Source: Streptomyces sp. NBC_00358 (lineage in GTDB: Bacteria; Actinomycetota; Actinomycetes; Streptomycetales; Streptomycetaceae). Taken from it: 64,000 nucleotides of DNA. Made by a program: the position numbers and the translations under genes. The stretch covers positions 6,944,001 to 7,008,000 of the forward strand of contig NZ_CP107976.1 in the NCBI RefSeq assembly GCF_036099295.1, given 5' to 3'. Every line of letters starts with the position of its first letter. The first letter of the stretch is position 1. Below are positions 15,832 to 23,840 of this stretch, one piece after another. The notes below the pieces were generated by a model. That model was not told the DNA's origin. It ran no database searches and was given only the letters and a program-made list of their open reading frames with translations.

Positions 15832-16892
15832 GACGCGGGTCCTTTCCTCGGTATCTCGGGGCTCTCGGGACGAACGGCGCTCTCGGGGCAGCCGCACGAG
15901 GTGCGGTGGACGAAGACGGAGGGAAGCCGGACGGTGCGGCTCTCGCGGTGCGGTGACGCCAGCCGCTCCAGGAGCAGGCGGACCGCGGTGGCACCGATCT
16001 CCTTGCCGGGCTGGGCGATCACGGTGAGCCGGGGCGTGAACAGATCCGCCCACGAGAAGTCGTCGAAGCAGCACAGCGCCAGGTCGCCGGGCACGGACAG
16101 GCCCCGGTCGCGCAGGGCCCGCAGGGCGCCGATGGTCATGGCGTTGTTCGCGGTGACGAGCGCCCCGGGCGGCGCCCCGAGGGACAACAGCCGGTGGGTG
16201 GCCTCCTCGGCCGTACCCGCCCGGGAGTCGCCGTGCGCCACGAGCCGTTCGTCGTAAGGGAGTCCGGCGTGCGCGAGGCCGTGGCGGTAGCCGGTGATCC
16301 GCTCCGTCGTGGTGCTGAGTCCGGGCAGGCCCGCGATCAGCCCGATGCGCCGGTGCCCGCGCTCGGCGAGGTGGGTGACCAGGTCCGCCATGGGCCCGGT
16401 GTTCTCGGCACAGACCTGGTCGTGGCGGAAGCCGTCGGCGGGGGAGTCCACGAGCCGGTCCAGGAGGACGGTGGGTACGTCGTGCCGCGCGAGGTACCGC
16501 AGGAGTGCGGCGGGGGTCGCCGAGGGCGCGATGACCATGCCGTCCACGCGTCGTTCGTGCAGCAGTCGGACGACGGTGCGCTCGTGCTCGGGGTCGTCGT
16601 GCGGATCGGCGATCAGCAGGCCGTAGCCGTGTTCCAGGGCTCCGGCCTCGACACCCTGGAGGGTCTCCGTGAAGTACGGGTTGCTGATGGCCGACACCGC
16701 GAGCCCGATGGACCGCGTGCGGGAGGTGACGAGGGAACGGGCGAGGGTGTTGGGCGTGTAGCCCAGCTCCTCGATCGCGTCGAGAACGGCCTGACGTGTG
16801 CGGGGCAGCACCGGACGGGTGTCGTTGAGGACGTGCGAGACGGTCGCGATGGACACGCCTGCCCGTCGGGCCACGTCGACCATCGTCGCCAT
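15828..16892 (-). CDS. LacI-family transcriptional regulator
   Basis: The 354-residue repressor has the LacI helix-turn-helix and hinge at residues 1-60 (MVDVARRAGVSIATVSHVLN, then LGYTPNTLARSL) followed by a periplasmic-binding-protein-like sugar sensor domain (SIGLAVSAISNPYF, GLIAGLPGLSTTTERITGY, CFDDFSWADLF). The start ATG 16892 follows GGAGGGAG; the longer frame upstream is not conserved in character. The C-tail is extended (CGCPESAVRPESPEIPRKG). It is followed without a gap by a PfkB kinase and preceded by a large palindrome, its likely own operator. Confidence 0.92.
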   Translation of the reverse strand: MATMVDVARRAGVSIATVSHVLNDTRPVLPRTRQAVLDAIEELGYTPNTLARSLVTSRTRSIGLAVSAISNPYFTETLQGVEAGALEHGYGLLIADPHDDPEHERTVVRLLHERRVDGMVIAPSATPAALLRYLARHDVPTVLLDRLVDSPADGFRHDQVCAENTGPMADLVTHLAERGHRRIGLIAGLPGLSTTTERITGYRHGLAHAGLPYDERLVAHGDSRAGTAEEATHRLLSLGAPPGALVTANNAMTIGALRALRDRGLSVPGDLALCCFDDFSWADLFTPRLTVIAQPGKEIGATAVRLLLERLASPHRESRTVRLPSVFVHRTSCGCPESAVRPESPEIPRKGPAS

Positions 16893-16997
16893 GGCACTCC
16901 CTCCTCTCGCACTCGGGTGCCCGCCCGTGAAGGAACCCGGGTGCCGATCCGCACGGAACCCGGTCGTCCGCCCGTGAACATATCCCGTCAGCGCCTG

Positions 16998-17037
16998 ACG
17001 TAAACGCTTACGCATACGCTTGCGTAAGCGTTTACGT
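16998..17037. promoter_or_regulatory. 40-bp palindrome, probable double LacI-family operator
   Basis: Perfect 17-bp arms ACGTAAACGCTTACGCA (16998-17014) and its reverse complement (17021-17037) flank a 6-bp spacer. Each arm holds a GTAAACGCTTAC-like sub-palindrome, the size and shape of a single LacI/GalR operator. It lies 106 bp upstream of the LacI start and 138 bp before the divergent Rieske gene, so it could affect both. Confidence 0.78.
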
Positions 17038-17174
17038 CCAGGATCGCGCCGACCGGCCCCGCAGTGAGCGGAATGATCTGTACCGGTATGGTCGACGCGC
17101 GACAACCCTCGCCGTGTTCTGAGTCGTCGCGCTCGGCGGAGTGTCCGCGAGCACCCTCGACCAGTGGAGATGCC

Positions 17175-17606
17175 ATGTCCGGCCGTCCGTCCGCGACCCG
17201 TCGTACCGTCCTGCGAGGAGCGGCGCTCGCCCCGGTCGCCGGGCTCGGCCTCGCCGCCTGCTCCGGGGGCGGCGGTGGCGGTGGCGGAACTCCCGCGACG
17301 CCGACCGCTCCCGTCGTCCTGGGCGCGGAGAGCGAGGTCGCCAAGGGCGGTGCTCAGCTGTACCAGGACGAGAACGTCGTGGTCAGCCGTGCCGAGGACG
17401 GTTCACTGAAGGCGTTCAGCTCGATCTGCACCCACGCCGGGTGCGCCATCAACAAGTTGCAGGGCACGACGCTCGTATGCCCTTGTCACGGCAGCGAGTT
17501 CGACGCCACGACGGGCAAGGTGCTGAGGGCCCCGGCCACCGTGCCGCTCCACGAGCTGCCCGTCGAGGAGAAGAGCGGGAAGATCGTCGCCGGGCCGGGC
17601 GCCTGA
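17175..17606 (+). CDS. Secreted Rieske [2Fe-2S] lipoprotein
   Basis: The 143-residue protein starts at ATG 17175 behind GGAGA. It has a Tat-like RRTVLRG motif, a hydrophobic stretch and the lipobox LAAC (Cys about 30), then a Gly-rich spacer. The Rieske domain shows CTHAGC (Cys/His ligands plus disulfide Cys) and CPCHGSEFD. It probably carries electrons at the outer face of the membrane after folded export by Tat. Similar stand-alone Rieske lipoproteins are common in actinomycetes and have no defined partner. It is divergent from the LacI-kinase operon. Confidence 0.9.
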   Translation: MSGRPSATRRTVLRGAALAPVAGLGLAACSGGGGGGGGTPATPTAPVVLGAESEVAKGGAQLYQDENVVVSRAEDGSLKAFSSICTHAGCAINKLQGTTLVCPCHGSEFDATTGKVLRAPATVPLHELPVEEKSGKIVAGPGA

Positions 17607-17716
17607 GCGCGGGCCGGATCGAGCCGGTTGCCGCACCGGAGCGTGGACCGGACGGGGCCGGCGACAGCCCTGGAGCGCGAGGTGGACGGGCCCGGGTTCC
17701 GCACCCCGGTGGGTGG

Positions 17717-18664
17717 TCACTCCCAGTCCCAGCCGATGCCCACGATCCCCGACCGCACGCGCTGTTCGACCAGGTGCACCGAGCGGTGGCGGCCGCTCAG
17801 CGGCAGTTCCTGGCGGCCGCTGCGCGGGGCGGCCGCCGAGTGCTGGGTGAACCGGTGGCAGCGCACGGGCAGCGCGTTCTCCGCGAAGTGCACCTGGAGC
17901 GCGTACTGCCCGCCCGCGAAGCCGAACCCCCGGACGTACTCGCTGGACGTCCCGGCCGTGCCGTCCTCGAAGGCGTACCGGAAGAGGTACGTGTCGCCTG
18001 CCCGCAGCCGGGTGTCGAAGAGCAGTTCGGCGACCAGCACGCCGGTGTCGCGGTGCCAGCGCACCCGGCCCGTACGGCAGTTCTCCAGAGCCCGGACGGC
18101 GGTCCGCTCCGGTGAGCATCCCGGGTCGCCGTGGTGGATGGCCATGTAGCGGTCGACGCCGTCCTTGTGGGCGCGCGCTATGTGCTGCGATTCGCGGCCC
18201 AGCAGTTCGCGATGGGCGCCGATGCGGACCCGTTCGTGATGGCCGATAGTGTGCAGACCGCCGTCGAGCGGGGACTCCAGTTCGGCCAAAAATCGTTCCA
18301 GGACGCTCGAAGCCTCGACCAGGGAGCGGTACGAACGCCTCGTGGGGCGCTCCGGATCAGGTCGCTCCTCGGCCTCGGCCAGCAGTCTTATCAGGGACTC
18401 GTCGGGCAGCTGGAGTATCTCCTCCAGGGCGCGGACGGCCCGCAGCGACTCGGGCCGCTGGGGGCGCCGGGCGCCCTGCTGCCAGTAACTCAGGCTCGTC
18501 ACCCCGACCTTGACGCCGTAGCGCGACAGATGGTGCTGGACGCGTTGCAGCGGCAGCCCGCGGGCGGTGATCGCGGCGCGCAGTGCGACATGGAAGGGGC
18601 CGCCCCGCAAGGCCGTGTCCAGTTCCGCCGTGGCGACGTCCGCGTGCTGTCTGCCGTACCGCAT
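17717..18664 (-). CDS. XRE-like transcriptional regulator, conserved in Streptomyces
   Basis: The 315-residue protein has an N-terminal helix-turn-helix-like region (residues about 20-70: FHVALRAAITARGLPLQRVQ and VTSLSYWQQGARRPQR), a short helical middle containing RRSYRSLVEASSVLERFLAE, and a C-terminal domain of about 170 residues rich in beta-strand sequence (DTYLFRYAFEDG, YALQVHFAENALPVRC). I recognise the layout as that of Streptomyces proteins annotated as XRE-family regulators, but know no target. A GTGTTG/CAACAC inverted repeat (18802-18825) lies in its upstream region. Confidence 0.6.
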   Translation of the reverse strand: MRYGRQHADVATAELDTALRGGPFHVALRAAITARGLPLQRVQHHLSRYGVKVGVTSLSYWQQGARRPQRPESLRAVRALEEILQLPDESLIRLLAEAEERPDPERPTRRSYRSLVEASSVLERFLAELESPLDGGLHTIGHHERVRIGAHRELLGRESQHIARAHKDGVDRYMAIHHGDPGCSPERTAVRALENCRTGRVRWHRDTGVLVAELLFDTRLRAGDTYLFRYAFEDGTAGTSSEYVRGFGFAGGQYALQVHFAENALPVRCHRFTQHSAAAPRSGRQELPLSGRHRSVHLVEQRVRSGIVGIGWDWE

Positions 18665-18801
18665 GCAGGGGCCCTTCTGTGGATGTTCACGACGGCTGGT
18701 CAGGCCGTTCGAGCGGTTCTTCGGCGCCGCCCGGTGGGCGCGCGGGGGCTGTTCACCGGCGGGTTTCGCCGTTCACGCCCCGAGTTCCCCCGCATTGAAG
18801 C

Positions 18802-18825
18802 GTGTTGACCAAGTCCCGACAACAC
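18802..18825. promoter_or_regulatory. Inverted repeat GTGTTG-N12-CAACAC
   Basis: Six-base arms (18802-18807 and 18820-18825) lie between the divergent XRE-like gene and a small secreted-protein gene. TTGACC at 18805-18810 within the left arm could be a -35 element for the plus strand. A role as regulator binding site is a suggestion. Confidence 0.35.
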
Positions 18826-18901
18826 CTGATGCTCAACATGGCTCACCGCAGCCCCCGGACGCGCTCCTTCCCTCCCCGACCCCCACTCCGGAGCAGACAC
18901 G

Positions 18902-19315
18902 ATGCGCCACAGACGACGACTGGTCGCTCTCGCCGCGGTTCTGGCCGCCCTGGGAGCCACTCCGGCGGCCGCGGCCGCCGGGCCCGCGGCAGGTCACCCC
19001 GGCACGCCCGTGCACGCGGGGCCGCTCGCGCGATCGGCGCCCACGCGGCTCGGCGCGGCGGCCGGGCACGGCGCCCCCAGGATGGAACGCGCGGCGAGCG
19101 GGGACGACCGCGGACCCGGACGGGGCGGGGGCGGCGACAGGGGACCCGGACGGGGCGGGGGCGGCGACAGGGGACCCGGGCGCGGAGGTGCGGATACCCG
19201 GGACGCCGCCGCGACCGACCCCTTCGTCGTGGTGGCGTCGGCGACGGCCGGGGCGGGAGCCCTCGTCGCGCTCGTCCTGAGCGTCTCGCGCGCCCTGCGC
19301 CGGCGGCGCGGCTGA
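18902..19315 (+). CDS. Small secreted/membrane-anchored Gly-Arg repeat protein
   Basis: The 137-residue frame starts at ATG 18902, about 8 nt after GGAG. Residues 1-25 look like a signal peptide (MRHRRRLVALAAVLAALGAT then PAAAAA). The middle has about three copies of GDRGPGRGGGG, and the end is a hydrophobic segment (FVVVASATAGAGALVALVLS) followed by RALRRRRG. That gives an exported, C-terminally anchored topology without an LPXTG motif. No homologue is recognised. Because it lies in GC-rich, repetitive DNA with open frames on both strands, the call is moderate. Confidence 0.5.
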   Translation: MRHRRRLVALAAVLAALGATPAAAAAGPAAGHPGTPVHAGPLARSAPTRLGAAAGHGAPRMERAASGDDRGPGRGGGGDRGPGRGGGGDRGPGRGGADTRDAAATDPFVVVASATAGAGALVALVLSVSRALRRRRG

Positions 19316-19508
19316 CAGGGCGAGGGAACGCCGGGACGCCCGGACGGAGCGTGCGGGCGGCGTACGTCTCCGGGCGGGCCGTGACGACCGCCGTCGGGAG
19401 GCAGGGAGGCAGGCCCCACCGGTGACAGCGGCGGGGCCTGCCTCCCTGGTGCCGCACCGGCGCCCGACCTCGTCCTCCGTCCACAGGCGGGCCGGGAGCC
19501 GACCGCGC

Positions 19509-19530
19509 TGTCGGCCCGCGCCAGTAGGGT
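19509..19530 (+). promoter_or_regulatory. Candidate PafBC-like promoter of uvrC
   Basis: TGTCGG (19509-19514) lies 16 nt before TAGGGT (19525-19530), the same TGTC-to-TA spacing as in the uvrA promoter. Six of eight positions of TGTCRGTG match. The -10 ends 7 nt before ATG 19538, so transcription would start at or next to the start codon. Confidence 0.5.
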
Positions 19531-19537
19531 GTGTGAC

Positions 19538-21757
19538 ATGGCCGACCCCTCCAGCTACCGCCCCAAGCCGGGACAGATCCCGGACTCCCCCGGGGTGTAC
19601 AAATTCCGCGACGAGCACCGCCGGGTGATCTACGTCGGGAAGGCGAAGAGCCTGCGCCAGCGCCTGGCGAGCTACTTCCAGGACCTGGCGAATCTCCACC
19701 CGCGCACCCGCACCATGGTGACCACGGCCGCGTCGGTGGAGTGGACGATCGTGTCCACCGAGGTCGAGGCCCTTCAGCTGGAGTACTCCTGGATCAAGGA
19801 GTACGACCCCCGGTTCAACGTCAAGTACCGCGACGACAAGAGCTACCCCTACCTCGCCGTGACGATGAACGAGGAGTTCCCGCGCGTACAGGTGATGCGC
19901 GGCCACAAGAAGAAGGGCGTGCGCTACTTCGGTCCCTACGGGCACGCCTGGGCCATCCGCGACACCGTCGACCTGCTGCTGCGCGTCTTCCCGGTCCGCA
20001 CCTGCTCCGCCGGTGTCTTCAAGAACGCCTCCCGCACCGGCCGGCCCTGCCTTCTCGGCTACATCGGCAAGTGCTCGGCCCCCTGTGTCGGCCGGGTCTC
20101 TTCCGAGGAGCACCGCGATCTGGCCGAGGAGTTCTGCGACTTCATGGCGGGCCGGACGGGGACGTACATCCGCCGCCAGGAGCAGCAGATGACGGACGCG
20201 GCCGAGGAGATGGAGTACGAGCGCGCGGCCCGGCTGCGGGACGACATCGAGGCCCTGAAGAAGGCCATGGAGAAGAGCGCGGTCGTACTCGCGGACGCGA
20301 CCGACGCCGACCTCATGGCGGTCGCCGAGGACGAGCTGGAAGCCGCGGTGCAGATCTTCCACGTGCGCGGCGGACGCGTGCGCGGTCAGCGGGGCTGGGT
20401 CACGGACAAGGTGGAGGCGGTCACCACGGGTGACCTCGTCGAGCACGCGCTCCAGCAGCTCTACGGCGAGGAGACGGGTGACTCCGTCCCCAAGGAGGTG
20501 CTCGTCCCGGCGCTGCCCGAACCGGTGGAGCCCGTCCAGGAATGGCTCACCGAGCGCCGCGGATCGAACGTGTCGCTCCGCATCCCGCAGCGCGGTGACA
20601 AGAAGGCGCTCATGGAGACGGTGCGGCGCAACGCGCTCCAGTCGCTCGCCCTGCACAAGACCCGGCGCGCCTCCGACCTGACCACCCGATCGCGGGCGCT
20701 GGAGGAGATCGCCGAGGCGCTCGACCTGGACAGCGCGCCGCTGCGGATCGAGTGCTACGACATCTCGCACCTCCAGGGCGACGACGTGGTGGCCTCGATG
20801 GTCGTCTTCGAGGACGGGCTCCAGCGCAAGGGCGAGTACCGGCGCTTCCAGATCAAGGGCTTCGCCGGCCAGGACGACGTCCGCTCCATGCACGAGGTGA
20901 TCACGCGCCGCTTCAAGCGCTACCTCGTGGAGAAGGAGAGGACGGGGGAGTGGACGGACGGCGAGGACACCCCAGCGGAGCCGTCGGAGACCCCCACGTC
21001 CGGCAGCCCGCTGACGGAGGCGCCCGCCGCGGGGACCACCTCCTCCGGGACCGCGCTCGCGGGGACCACCTCCTCCGGGATCCCGCTCGTGGAGGCCGCC
21101 TCCACCGGGACCGCCCTTTCCGGTGCTCCCCTCCCCGGGAGCGCCTTCTCCGAGGAGGACGGCCGGCCCAAGCGTTTCGCCTACCCCCCGCAGCTCGTCG
21201 TCGTCGACGGTGGCCGGCCGCAGGTGGCCGCCGCCCAACGGGCCCTCGACGAGCTCGGTATCGACGACATCGCCGTCTGCGGACTCGCCAAGCGCCTGGA
21301 GGAGGTGTGGCTGCCCGGCGAGAGCGATCCGGTGGTCCTGCCGCGCACCAGCGAGGGCCTGTACCTGCTCCAGCGGGTCCGGGACGAGGCCCACCGCTTC
21401 GCGATCACCTACCAGCGCGCCAAGCGGGCCAAACGCTTCCGGGCGGGCCCCCTGGACGACGTACCGGGCCTGGGCGACTCACGCAGACAGGCACTGATCA
21501 AACACTTCGGCTCCGTGAAGAAACTCCGGTCCGCGACGATCGACCAGATCTGCGAGGTCCCCGGCATAGGGCGGAAGACGGCGGAGACCATCGCCGTGGC
21601 CCTCGCCGAGGCGGTTCCGGCCGCACCCGCCGTGAACACGGCCACTGGAGAGATCATGGAAGACGACGAACACGCGGCGCCCGGGACGACTGCGGGCCCC
21701 GTGGAGGAGCCCGTGACCGCGGGCACCTCGGACGAGCGACGGGGGCAGGAGACATGA
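19538..21757 (+). CDS. uvrC: UvrABC excinuclease subunit C
   Basis: UvrC makes both incisions around a lesion held by UvrB. The 739-residue protein has the GIY-YIG nuclease (SPGVYKFRDEHRRVIYVGKA, about 14-35), the Cys-rich GKCSAPC region (near 175), the UVR motif (about 205-240), the RNase H-like nuclease (YDISHLQGDDVVASM near 405) and two C-terminal helix-hairpin-helix motifs (VPGLGDSRRQALIKHF, VPGIGRKTAETIA). An insertion of about 65 residues, rich in Ser/Thr/Gly/Ala/Pro, splits the RNase H domain near 477-543. ATG 19538 is preferred to GTG 19529. Its stop overlaps the next gene (ATGA). Confidence 0.96.
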   Translation: MADPSSYRPKPGQIPDSPGVYKFRDEHRRVIYVGKAKSLRQRLASYFQDLANLHPRTRTMVTTAASVEWTIVSTEVEALQLEYSWIKEYDPRFNVKYRDDKSYPYLAVTMNEEFPRVQVMRGHKKKGVRYFGPYGHAWAIRDTVDLLLRVFPVRTCSAGVFKNASRTGRPCLLGYIGKCSAPCVGRVSSEEHRDLAEEFCDFMAGRTGTYIRRQEQQMTDAAEEMEYERAARLRDDIEALKKAMEKSAVVLADATDADLMAVAEDELEAAVQIFHVRGGRVRGQRGWVTDKVEAVTTGDLVEHALQQLYGEETGDSVPKEVLVPALPEPVEPVQEWLTERRGSNVSLRIPQRGDKKALMETVRRNALQSLALHKTRRASDLTTRSRALEEIAEALDLDSAPLRIECYDISHLQGDDVVASMVVFEDGLQRKGEYRRFQIKGFAGQDDVRSMHEVITRRFKRYLVEKERTGEWTDGEDTPAEPSETPTSGSPLTEAPAAGTTSSGTALAGTTSSGIPLVEAASTGTALSGAPLPGSAFSEEDGRPKRFAYPPQLVVVDGGRPQVAAAQRALDELGIDDIAVCGLAKRLEEVWLPGESDPVVLPRTSEGLYLLQRVRDEAHRFAITYQRAKRAKRFRAGPLDDVPGLGDSRRQALIKHFGSVKKLRSATIDQICEVPGIGRKTAETIAVALAEAVPAAPAVNTATGEIMEDDEHAAPGTTAGPVEEPVTAGTSDERRGQET

Positions 21758-22773
21758 CCGAGAACGACGCGCGTGAAGAGGAACGCCCGGCGCAGGGCAC
21801 CGAAGAGCACGGGACGGCAAGCGAGGATCACGCGGAGCACGAAGCACCACGGGAAGACGGAGCACAGGTGGGTACGGGCATCGAGACGGCCGGGACCGGG
21901 GTCCCGGACGCGGCCATTCCCGAGCTGGTGATCATCTCCGGTATGTCCGGAGCCGGCCGGTCCACGGCCGCCAAGTGTCTGGAGGACCTCGGCTGGTTCG
22001 TCGTCGACAACCTGCCGCCCGCCCTGATCCCCACCATGGTGGAGCTCGGCGCCCGGTCCCAGGGCAACGTGGCCCGGATCGCGGTCGTCGTCGACGTACG
22101 CGGCCGGCGCTTCTTCGACAACCTCCGCGAGTCCCTCGCCGACCTGGAGTCCAAGCAGGTCACCCGGCGGATCGTCTTCCTGGAGTCCTCCGACGAGGCC
22201 CTGGTGCGACGCTTCGAGTCCGTGCGCAGACCGCACCCCCTCCAGGGCGACGGCCGCATCGTGGACGGCATCGACGCCGAGCGTGAACTGCTGCGCGAGC
22301 TGCGCGGCGACGCCGACCTGGTCATCGACACCTCCAGCCTGAACGTGCACGAGCTGCGCGCCAAGATGGACGCCCAGTTCGCGGGCGAGGAGGAGCCCGA
22401 GCTGCGGGCCACCGTCATGTCCTTCGGCTTCAAGTACGGCCTCCCGGTCGACGCCGACCTGGTCGTGGACATGCGCTTCCTGCCCAACCCGCACTGGGTC
22501 CCCGAGCTGCGCCCCTTCACCGGCCTGAACGAAGAGGTCTCGGCGTACGTCTTCAACCAGCCCGGCGCCAAGGAGTTCCTCGACCGCTACGCCGAGCTGC
22601 TCCAGCTGATCGCCGCCGGATACCGGCGCGAGGGCAAGCGCTATGTGACCATCGCGGTCGGCTGCACCGGCGGCAAGCACCGCTCGGTGGCGACCGCCGA
22701 GAAGCTCGCCGCCCGCCTCGCCTCCCAGGGCGTGGAGACCGTGCTCGTGCATAGGGACATGGGGCGCGAGTGA
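21754..22773 (+). CDS. rapZ: RNase adapter / nucleotide-binding protein RapZ (YvcJ)
   Basis: RapZ proteins bind nucleotides and, in enterics, GlmZ-type small RNA; the actinobacterial role is less clear. The 339-residue product has Walker A GMSGAGRST at 63-71, then WFVVDNLPP, and a C-terminal domain with FGFKYGLPVDADLVVDMRFLPNP and VGCTGGKHRSV. The first 55 residues are acidic and low complexity. An in-frame GTG at 21868 (codon 39), 5 nt after GGAG, would give 301 residues, close to the usual family length. The gene overlaps uvrC and yvcK by 4 bp each, so the four-gene unit is probably one operon. Confidence 0.93.
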   Translation: MTENDAREEERPAQGTEEHGTASEDHAEHEAPREDGAQVGTGIETAGTGVPDAAIPELVIISGMSGAGRSTAAKCLEDLGWFVVDNLPPALIPTMVELGARSQGNVARIAVVVDVRGRRFFDNLRESLADLESKQVTRRIVFLESSDEALVRRFESVRRPHPLQGDGRIVDGIDAERELLRELRGDADLVIDTSSLNVHELRAKMDAQFAGEEEPELRATVMSFGFKYGLPVDADLVVDMRFLPNPHWVPELRPFTGLNEEVSAYVFNQPGAKEFLDRYAELLQLIAAGYRREGKRYVTIAVGCTGGKHRSVATAEKLAARLASQGVETVLVHRDMGRE

Positions 22774-23840
22774 CCGGACGCACTACCCTGCGGCTGAGCC
22801 GGCTGCGCCGGGAGATCCCCGGGGACCGAGCCGCCCAGCCGGTCGCGGCGCGCGGGGCCAAGCCACGCCGCCGCGGCGCCCAGCCCAAGGTCGTCGCCCT
22901 CGGCGGCGGCATGGGGCTGTCCGCCTCGCTCGCCGCGCTGCGCCGGATCACCGGGGACCTCACCGCCGTCGTCACCGTGGCCGACGACGGCGGTTCCAGC
23001 GGCCGCCTGCGTGACGAGCTGGGCGTTCTCCCGCCCGGTGATCTGCGCAAGGCGCTGGCGGCGCTGTGCGGCGACGACGAATGGGGCCAGACCTGGGCCC
23101 GTGTCATCCAGTACCGCTTCCAGTCCAAGGGCGACCTGCACGAACACGCCGTCGGCAATCTGCTGATCGTCGCCCTGTGGGAACAGCTCGGCGATCACGT
23201 CCAGGCTCTCGACCTGGTCGGCAAGCTGCTCGGCGCGCACGGCCGGGTGCTGCCCATGTCCGCCGTTCCCCTGGAGCTCCAGGCCCTGGTCAAGGGGCAC
23301 GATCCGGACAGTCCCGACGAGGTCGCCACCGTGCGGGGCCAGGCGAACGTGGCGCTCACCCCCGGCGAGGTCCAGTCCGTGCACGTCGTGCCGCACGATC
23401 CGCCGGCCGTGCCCGAGGCCGTGGCCGCGGTCCTCGACGCGGACTGGGTGGTTCTCGGCCCCGGCTCCTGGTTCTCGTCGGTCATACCCCACCTTCTGGT
23501 GCCCGAACTGCTGGACGCCCTCAGCCAGACGCGGGCCCGCCGGGTACTCTCCCTGAACCTCGCCCCGCAGCCCGGAGAAACCGAAGGCTTCTCCCCGCAG
23601 CGTCATTTGGAGGTTTTGGGACGACACGCCCCTAAACTCGCCCTGGACGTGGTGCTGGCCGACGAGGCCGCCGTGCCCGACCGCGAGTCTCTCGCCGACG
23701 CCGCCAAGCGGTTCGGTGCCGCGGTCGAGCTGGCGCCGGTGGCTCGGACCGACGGATCTCCGCGGCACGACCCGGAGCTGTTGGCCGCCGCGTACGACCG
23801 TATTTTTCGGATGCATGGAAGGATCGGCCCATGGCGATGA
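22770..23840 (+). CDS. yvcK: YvcK / gluconeogenesis factor (CofD-like)
   Basis: YvcK-type proteins bind UDP-sugars and affect cell wall and carbon metabolism in Bacillus and mycobacteria (CuvA). The 356-residue product shows the CofD-like core: VVALGGGMGLSASLAALRR (about 41-59), VADDGGSSGRLRDELGVLPPGDLRKAL and VLGPGSWFSSVIPHLLV. A basic N-terminal extension of about 40 residues (RLSRLRREIPGD, KPRRRGAQ) precedes the core. The start GTG 22770 overlaps the rapZ stop as GTGA, and its end overlaps whiA by 10 bp. Confidence 0.94.
   Translation: MTGRTTLRLSRLRREIPGDRAAQPVAARGAKPRRRGAQPKVVALGGGMGLSASLAALRRITGDLTAVVTVADDGGSSGRLRDELGVLPPGDLRKALAALCGDDEWGQTWARVIQYRFQSKGDLHEHAVGNLLIVALWEQLGDHVQALDLVGKLLGAHGRVLPMSAVPLELQALVKGHDPDSPDEVATVRGQANVALTPGEVQSVHVVPHDPPAVPEAVAAVLDADWVVLGPGSWFSSVIPHLLVPELLDALSQTRARRVLSLNLAPQPGETEGFSPQRHLEVLGRHAPKLALDVVLADEAAVPDRESLADAAKRFGAAVELAPVARTDGSPRHDPELLAAAYDRIFRMHGRIGPWR

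Noticed and set aside
18843..19484. Minus-strand frame opposite the small Gly-Arg repeat protein
   Set aside because: It is Arg/Pro-rich without motif or ribosome binding site; the plus frame has a signal peptide, anchor and SD.
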